A stretch of DNA of 64,000 nt, taken from positions 6,799,965 through 6,863,964 of the forward strand of contig JBBMNZ010000003.1 in assembly GCA_037954325.1 (NCBI GenBank). The letters run 5' to 3'. This DNA is from Fistularia commersonii. Taxonomy: Eukaryota; Chordata; Actinopteri; Syngnathiformes; Fistulariidae. This document shows positions 44,850 to 64,000 of this stretch, piece after piece (within the stretch, counting starts at the first letter, position 1; each line of letters begins with the position of its first letter). The notes beneath the pieces were generated by a model. The model ran no database searches. It saw only the letters and a list, made by a program, of their open reading frames with translations, and was not told the origin of the DNA. The translations under genes and the position numbers were made by a program.

Positions 44850-45070
44850 CTTCTCAGGAGTGTTTTCCCGGGTGGCGAAGCTTGTGTATGTTTTTCTTCC
44901 CCAATTTTGTCGCTGACTTCTCCGAATTCGGCCACTACGTAGGACAATCTCAGTCAGCTCACGTTGTCCAAGCGTTTTCCATGCTTTGCGGTGCGCTTCC
45001 TGTATTTAATTGACGTCACCACTTTGCGTCCATGCGTGATGCCGTCATTGACGGACGTCAGAAAAGTTAT
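44850..45070 (-). promoter_or_regulatory. mettl16: mettl16 promoter and likely 5'UTR exon
   Basis: CTGAGAAG/GTATGC at 44850 is a good donor. TTTCCAG/GCTC at 44547 is a good acceptor just upstream of the ATG. This implies a noncoding first exon of roughly 100 bases and a 5'UTR intron at 44547-44849. Just upstream lie a full CRE (TGACGTCA, 45011-45018) and a second TGACG...CGTCA-type segment near 45048-45059. The start site itself is inferred. Confidence 0.5.
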
Positions 45071-46965
45071 TTTTGGTGACCAAGAAAGTTAATAAAACTG
45101 TCTAGTTGTTGAACAAATTCTTCCGTTCTAATTTTTTCATCTTTTTAATTTAATCGCGGATTTATCATGCGTTTTCGTTCATTTTGTTATCTGATCGTGT
45201 CCTTTTTATCAGGCCATATTTTTAGAATACACATTTTTGTTTAGACATGTCTTACAATACAGCTATTGCAAAAGCTTATTATGCAATAAAAGTCAGTTGT
45301 AAATAACACTCGGCCCCAAGAAAAAAAAAGGTTCACGGCAACTTAAAAAATAGTGGTTACACAAGATTGAACAGAACATATCTTGTTCGGGGTTGTTTTC
45401 TCTGTATCATTTTGAATTGAGTGCTCAAAACATCCTCACGTTATAAAAAATCAATAGGCAAATAATAAACGACAAATAACATGTAGAAGGATATTTTTAG
45501 TGTTATGGTGAAAGTAATTATTATCTGTACATTGCTTTGAATTACAGAGTCTGTCAAATGACTGTAGTGTAATGTAATGTACCTGTCATTGTTACTAGTG
45601 GTGCTTTGCAGATTAATACATTACATAACTTCATATCGGAATAGAAAAGTATCTAATTCATGTTAATTGAGTTTTGCCTGCCTGTTTTTTAAACGTGTGC
45701 ACATTTTGACCATACTTCTCACAACTGGCCATACTGACACACTTCTGTGCTGAATGGAAATGTAAAAATAATTGGAGGAAAAAAAAAACTTCAACATTGT
45801 GCAATTTTCCAGAAAATCCTTGAGTCCCCGATGTCCTTTGGTAAAATAATAGACCAGGACAAAACAGAAGCAGATCTCTTCTTTTATTATATCGCAAACA
45901 ATAATGACATCCAGGTATATTGTTAACAGTTTGCTGAGTGAACAGTGAGACCATAGTGGCGAAAACATGAGCTCTTCTGTGAGAGCTTGTTGTGCAGTCT
46001 TGACGCCCTCAATGTGGTTCACAAGTGGGTCAGAGAGGCCTAGTGGACTTGAGGTCTGAGGAAACAACCCACAGACTGAAAACCCATCTGCTGGTCCCTT
46101 CACACGCCAGACCAGAGCGCACAGGGATTGCTTGGGACTCGCAAAAGATAACACCAGCGGCCGTGTTCTTACAAAAGAAGAAAAAAAAAATTTTTTATAC
46201 CAACCTTTATTTAGCAACCGTCCTTGCTTAAAATCAAGGAAGGGTGTTTTTTTTATTTTAAATTTCTATTAAGTCTTCTGTGTCATTGCATTATCCTGAG
46301 GGGGGATAGCATCTTTTCAAAAGGTGGTCACTTCTGGACCAATAAGGACGCTGTATTTTTCTGAGCTAAACCAGATTGTACTGACAAAATGTCTCAATTT
46401 TTGGCTTCAGCTGGAGCATGAAATACCTTGACATTTTCATGCCAAATTGTACTAGAAAATTAGTTGAGTCTCCACAGAAATTTTTTCCCCAGACAGAGAG
46501 AAAACAAAAGCTTGCGAGTGGATAAAAAGACTGTGGTGCGGGCAAAAAACCAAAGGGAGACATCAGTAATTTTCCCTGAAAGAGGGGGTTCTCCTTTGGA
46601 ATGTCCTAGTCTGCCACAATCCCGTTGCATTTACAAAGGAGGCTCCTTCAAACAGCATCACACACACAACAAAACCAACCCCTCTACAACCGAGGACCAG
46701 AGCGGTCTGAACTCGCCCAGCCAGCCTTTTCCTTTCAGTGCAGAGACAGTAGCCCTCCGCATCAGTCCAAATGACTTGGCTCCAACGAGGTGGCTGTGCT
46801 ATTTTCTTCCGAGCGTGTTGTTCCGACAGCTCTGCCTCTGGTGCAGGTTAACATGCAGCAGTGCTACATAAACATTAGGCTCACGGAAGCCACGAGCAGC
46901 AGATCACCACATCCAGTACACACAGAAGAGGAAAACTTGGCAAAGAAGCTAAGATAAGAAGTTCA
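44971..46965. other. Intergenic gap between mettl16 promoter and pafah1b1 3' end
   Basis: Contains the CRE-bearing mettl16 promoter edge (to about 45070), then AT-rich sequence. Open frames at 45658-46217 have no recognisable similarity. No gene seen. Confidence 0.5.
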
Positions 46966-48792
46966 GTATAGCAATGGAATTCTTTATTAGCCAAGAACTG
47001 CATTGGAAAAATTATAGGTTTATGCATTTATCAACATCATTACATTTTAATGTTGTCTTTGATCAACGGTAAAGGACCAAAGATTTAGTGAAAACAGGGA
47101 TGTGCAAGATTCATGAATCACCTTGCCAGCTTTAATTTGAAGCAAGATGTTTCTTTTTTTTTTTCCTCCAAGGGGAGTGGAATGGTTATTTTTTTTTTTG
47201 ATTTTTGTTTTTTTTTCTTTAAACCAGCCTAGACAAAAATCTTCCCGTTTTAAGATTAACAGCAGAACATTGGAGGAATGCCACTCAGATAGATATGAGG
47301 TGGTCAGTATATTCTCAAAGCTCTTCCAGATCTGCTACATTAAGTAGGCCTTAACAAACCAACCTCAGCATCAGGACTGCATTAGAACAGCTGCTAGCAA
47401 TCCCCCCCGCCCCTCAGTTCAACCTTTAGTGCGATTACAAAACTGCCAAATCTCTAAACAATGTCAATGTACATTTCATATTTTCACAGAAAACTGATTC
47501 TTTTACCCAAAATAATCAAGAACATATTTTGACCCCTCAGAAATGAGATAAGTTGCACATCCCAGATATCAAACCCGGGGGAGGGGGGGGGGGGGGGGGG
47601 GGGGGCTGACTTTGACTCCACGTCATGCCTTGTTTTCTCTAACAGTTTTATTTCAACTGAGCATCCTCTGATTTTACATCATTCCTATTTTACACAAAAA
47701 GAAACCCTGCCAGGACTGACTGGTCAGGGGACAAGAAGAGGACAGAAGTTTCAGTTCAACACACAAAAGGTCACAGGAAATGACCTCCTAAAGGAAGAGC
47801 CAGAGATCATAGAGGGTGCAATCCCAGAACTCTGCTCAGGTGCGGCTGTGACTCAGGGTTGTCACTGACAGACAAGCTGAATTGGGCTTCAGATGAATAG
47901 CCTGATGCAGCTATTCTCAAAGCTAGTCAAACACGTTTCAGCATTTAATTATTGTCTGCAGATTCATGAAGTTGGGTCTTTAATCTAAAGCCTATCAGTG
48001 GTTCATGTGCCACCATGACAAGAGTACAAAGCTGTGTTGCAGCCCCCAAGGTCCGAGGACAACAGTTCGAAACATTCGTATATACAGCCATTAAAATATT
48101 ACCTAGTTCCACATGAAGAGAAATGGTATGCACACTTGAGAAGTGAGGTTATAAAGCTACAGATTATTTCAATAACAAAGCCCGACAATCTTACTGTATG
48201 CTTTTCCTGCCTTGCCTCTCAAACGTTTCACCAAGCTAGGCACCGACATACTACGACAGTGAAGGAGAGAAATAAAGAAAAAAAAAAATCCTAAATAAAA
48301 AAATAGACAAAAATATATCTGACACATAAAGACACTGTCATTTCTTAAATTATTGTTTTTTTTTTAGTGCCCTACATTTTACACCCAGTCAAAAACATCT
48401 GCCTTCGGTTGGTCAGTAAGGCTGCATGACAGACGGCAAGCCCCGTGTTAAACCTATGGTACTTCTAGACAACGTTATGTAAATTTACAGTATACAATTT
48501 TTGATTACCATGCAAGAATACTTTTTTTGTGTAACATTTAATAGCTTGATCTACATCCAGGAATAATTTACATTGAAGGACAAAAGTTATTGGACCAGAG
48601 AGCGCAATTGGTAAATAACAATGGTGGTAAGTGCAGCCGAAGGAGATGAAGATGTGTGGGTGAGGTTTAGGTTAGGCAGAGGGGGAGGGAAGGTGGGGGG
48701 GCAGGTGGAATGCCAGAGAGGGGGAGGAGGAGGCAGGATCCGGATTAGCGCCTGGGTAATTGGGTTGGTGGTCCAATCCTCTGAGGTCCAAA
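46966..48792 (-). other. pafah1b1: Probable pafah1b1 3'UTR
   Basis: AT-rich sequence after the LIS1 stop, with no conserved open frame. AATAAA on the minus strand occurs at 47647-47652 and again at 46983-46988 (AATAAAGAATTCC). The second would give a 1.8 kb 3'UTR, in line with the long LIS1 3'UTR of other vertebrates. A long C tract (G run on the plus strand) lies at 47577-47605. The true end is not fixed by sequence alone. Confidence 0.4.
47577..47605. repeat. G run (C tract on the gene strand)
   Basis: GGGGGA followed by at least 23 G on the plus strand. It lies in the probable pafah1b1 3'UTR, so the RNA would carry a long poly(C) tract. Confidence 0.93.
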
Positions 48793-60567
<11,775 letters not shown>

Positions 60568-61037
60568 TTAGTTATGCTGATTAGCAGACGAGATAGTGGT
60601 TAAAGTGCATTATAAAGCTCATGGGAGATGGGAGTTGTATTCAACACTGCAACACAGTTAACGGAAATGAGCATGTTTGGAAGACATATTTGACAAAGAA
60701 GGACAATTTACTTTTTTCCACATATTCAAGGTGCGTTATGCTTCTAGCCAAATAATAAAATTGCTTTGCACGCATGAAGACTATCTTCCATGTACCATGA
60801 TCTCGTACATACATTCGCAGACTTTCCTGCGTTCTGACACACACACATACACACAATTCTGCCCATCTGACACAAATCAAGAGCACATCTGTCTGGGTTC
60901 TATAATGAGCTCTTGTTGCTCAGGGCAAATAATGGGAAGGGATGGCTCCCCATGGTGTAGATAAGGGGAAAATGAGAGCCAATGTTCATCCAATCATTGT
61001 TTTTTTTTTTTGGGTCTCTGTCTCGCTCGCTCGCTCT

Positions 61038-61087
61038 CACACGCCCACACCCACACCCACACCCACACCCACACGCACACACACGTG
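61038..61087. repeat. (CCCACA)n / CA minisatellite
   Basis: Five CCCACA units followed by CA repeats ending in CACGTG (61082-61087). In LIS1 intron. Confidence 0.93.
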
Positions 61088-62268
61088 GACCCACACAAGA
61101 AACTGAGAAAAATAGCGGCAGCTACCACCTCTGAACAAAACAATCACACAACCACTAATATTAAACTTTGGAGTCACACAGGTTTGGAGATAACCCAAAT
61201 ATTCAGTGACATCAGTCTTGTCAGAAAGCTGTCATGAAAAGGGTGTGTTACTGTTGCACTATTTAAAAAATGTGAGGAGAGATGATCAGATTGGGTAGAC
61301 AATAAGACTATGCAGACAGTCCTGCAAAACAGAAGAAAGGAGCTTTGACAGTTTTCTTTTACATCTCTGGGGGTGCTGTGAAGGAAGTCTACACATCAAA
61401 CTCACTAATATACATGAATACTGTGACTTTTTATCCATTATCAAATTAGAAAGAAACCCTTCAATTGATAAAACTGTGAAAAAGCAGAATTGATGCAGCT
61501 GTCCACACATGGTAGGGCTTAAGTGCTCACCACAGCAATAATGGCAGGGATCTGGGGCAAAGAACCTTAGAATTCATATAAATCCACTTTGGTCATTACA
61601 TCAGCTATCAAATAATACATCAAAAACAAATCAGTCAGTTGCCTTGTGCAGAAGGGCTGTGCTTTTGATATTGTACAAATGTCTGCATGTCAATTGAAAG
61701 AGTTAAGATGTAAGGCATACAATATTGTACAAAATTCACACAGAATAGTCAAAAATAATTAAATAATTTGAAGATTGGAATTGAAAAGAAGACAGTTTCT
61801 GATGCTGCTTTGAGGAAGCTGACAACATGACCCGAAAGCTCCAGAGACACAGAATTTATTAATGTGATTACAGTGTTTCTTTGTTCCAATAATGATCCAA
61901 CATTGCAGCCCTCCTTTACATGTTCAGAGTAAATCCCAGCACAAGCACAAAAAGGAATCAGGCGAGCTGTCAGACTTGCCATGTTTTAGGGAATCACATT
62001 GAAGGGGAAGGGGCGTGGAATCTGTCAGACTGGTCTAAGCGGCCTGTGCCCTCATGTTGATTTTGAGAACTTGACCCTGCCTTCCAACCCTACACATCTG
62101 ACTATCCACAACAAGGACAGACCTTATTAAGCTCAAGGTTGGAAGGAGGTTATCACCTCACAACATGCATGCCTGCTTTAACCCCTAGACAGGTATTCTG
62201 GTGTGTCTAAGTATGTAAGCAGGTATGGGAGGGAAGTAGAGAAATTAGCTGTGATGCGTTGCGGAGGA

Positions 62269-62271
<3 letters not shown>

Positions 62272-62327
<56 letters not shown>
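62272..62327. repeat. (GT)n microsatellite
   Basis: Perfect GT run of about 28 units in LIS1 intron. Confidence 0.96.
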
Positions 62328-62328
<1 letters not shown>

Positions 62329-62510
62329 GAAGGATAAAGAATTTAGAGACCACCTGCTTTAATGCATACGTTTGCATGTTAGATCAATATTAAAAAAAAG
62401 TATTGTTCTACCCAGCAATTAAAGACGCCATGCAATTTTCTGTCAGTATAATGGAGCATATCAATACAAATGGATATAGCAGTGAGGTGGGAAAGGGTAG
62501 TGTTGGTGTC

Positions 62511-62541
<31 letters not shown>

Positions 62542-62984
62542 GCATCGAAAAGTGGGCGTGCATAATTGGAGCTTTAATTTTGCCAGATAGAAAAGCGCTG
62601 TGTTAGAGAAATGTGTTTGTTCACTCCGTAGCAATTAATTCTGGACTTCCCTCCCATTCAATTCCATTTTCAATGGACCAATCACAGGCAGTTATCCTTT
62701 GCAGGGCAGGACTGGCCAATACCTCCTGAGGATTGGATACTGACTCTCTGTCATACATTCCATGAGGAATTATTATAGACATATCACTGAGGTGGATTGA
62801 TGGGGTGCTTCACTGTGAAGAGAGATGTGTTTACTGGACCTCTGACGGCAGTTGGTCGCAGCATGATGTCTGTTAACATGTCACTGCAACCACTCATCTT
62901 TCATAACTCTGTTGGGTTGTTTCATCATGTATACATCTGAACGGGATGATTCGTCATGAAATCTTTCACTTTTTTATATGTCTA

Positions 62985-63292
62985 GCAAAATGTGTCAACA
63001 ATGTTTGATCTGCAGCCTTTAATGCCGCCTGAAAATCTGAATGTAGAGAACCTTCTTGATACTATGTCTGGACATGTCAGGCTATATCTGGTCAGCAAAG
63101 CACTTGTGGTAGACATGCTGGAATTGGAGCTGCCAGGCAGGAGGTCTAGAGGAAGACCAAAGAGAAGATATATGGACATAGTTAGAGAGGGTATGAAGTT
63201 AGTTGGTGTGAGAGGATACAGAAAATAGGGTTAAAGAAAGGTTGATTCGCTGTGGCGGCCCCTGAAGGGAAAAGCCGAGAGGAAAAGAAGAT
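62985..63292 (+). mobile_element. LINE 3'-end fragment (plus orientation)
   Basis: Open frame with GRRSRGRPKRRYMDIVREGM then KLVGVRG. Downstream is the hallmark GATTCGCTGTGGCGGCCCCT then GAAGGGAAAAGCCGAGAGG. This is the common fish/invertebrate non-LTR retrotransposon C-terminus and tail (GRPRRRWMD...IRCGDP type). It lies in LIS1 intron. The clade is not certain. Confidence 0.65.
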
Positions 63293-63669
63293 TTATGTTA
63301 TTGCATCATTTTGTTTACATCCACAGACACCACAGTCTCTATCAGTGAAAGACAAGTTTTAATGGCTGGCTTTGCAAAACACCTGGTCAAAATATAGTGC
63401 TGAGCCAAAGAATTCAAGAGTGACAAAACTCAGGTTGCAAATAAAGAAATGACAAATTATCAACTACATGGACAATCTGATGTTGTAGAGATGCCAATGG
63501 CAATTAATCTTTTTGAGCACTAAACTGAAGTAAGGGTGCTTGAAGGGGAGCTTGAGCTTGATTGAAATTATGAAGTTAGTGGTAGAATTCATTGTCAGCC
63601 AAACAAATAGTTGACATTAAGAAAGTAACATTTATGCTACAATATCATTTTGCACAAATATGATTTGTG

Positions 63670-63935
63670 TAAATCTACCCCTCGCAGTTGTTCCCTTCAG
63701 GGATTGCTACAGCAAATCACCATCCTCAATAATCCTATCTTCTGCATTCTCTTGTCTTAGACCAACCATTTTCTCATCCTCTTCCACTACTTCCATAAGT
63801 CTTCTCTTCTTTAGTCTTCCTGTCTTCCTTCTTTAATCTTTCTTCCCCACTGATAGAACCAACTTCAGCATCCTTCTACCGAAATATTCACTATCCCTCC
63901 TCCTTGTGAAATGTAAGGATGTAAGAACAACCTGG
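63670..63935 (-). mobile_element. LINE 3'-end fragment (minus orientation, inverted relative to 62985)
   Basis: CCCTTCAGGGATTGCTACAG then CAAATCACCATCCTC is the reverse of the same tail. Further right are TCTTCTGCATTCTCTTGTCT and CTTCAGCATCCTTCTACCGA, matching the reverse of the family's coding end. It is more diverged than the plus copy. Confidence 0.65.
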
Positions 63936-64000
63936 AAGCATAATGCCGCACAGTGATTCATCTCAATTACAAAAATTGTACAAGCAGATGATGAATGCCA

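Overview
The window is vertebrate nuclear DNA, almost certainly from a teleost fish. It holds multi-exon genes with GT-AG introns, many long CA/GT microsatellites, and fish-type interspersed repeats (L2/CR1-like LINE fragments, a Tc1/mariner copy, tRNA-derived SINE-like repeats). Three protein-coding genes can be reconstructed exon by exon with reading frame kept across every junction. All three lie on the minus strand. No bacterial, phage or viral gene set is present.

Layout from left to right. Positions 1-3263 are a nest of degraded LINE fragments. Positions 5068-20129 carry mnt, the MAX-network bHLH-zipper repressor: 6 coding exons, 607 residues, with a CpG-rich promoter around 19130-20900 and a 3'UTR probably reaching to about 3480. 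Positions 22354-44530 carry mettl16, the U6/MAT2A m6A RNA methyltransferase: 9 coding exons, 535 residues, plus a likely 5'UTR exon near 44850. Its introns hold a Tc1/mariner copy, SINE-like repeats, very long CA tracts and a GC-rich island. Positions 48793 to beyond 60541 carry pafah1b1 (LIS1), the dynein regulator. The 9 coding exons present encode residues 12-410; the exon for residues 1-11 was not found and should lie beyond the right edge. The rest of the right flank is LIS1 intron with microsatellites and an inverted pair of LINE 3'-end fragments.

The three genes are not an operon and share no pathway. The group matches the vertebrate MNT-METTL16-PAFAH1B1 neighbourhood (human 17p13.3, from memory). 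In human, PAFAH1B1 points the opposite way from the other two; here all three point the same way.

I found no new multi-gene system. The observations most worth following are a GC-AG intron in mettl16, the LIS1 orientation difference, a promoter-like cluster inside an mnt intron, E-boxes around mnt itself, and a long C tract in the likely LIS1 3'UTR. Splice sites were assigned by reading the sequence and matching remembered family sequences; no transcript data were available.
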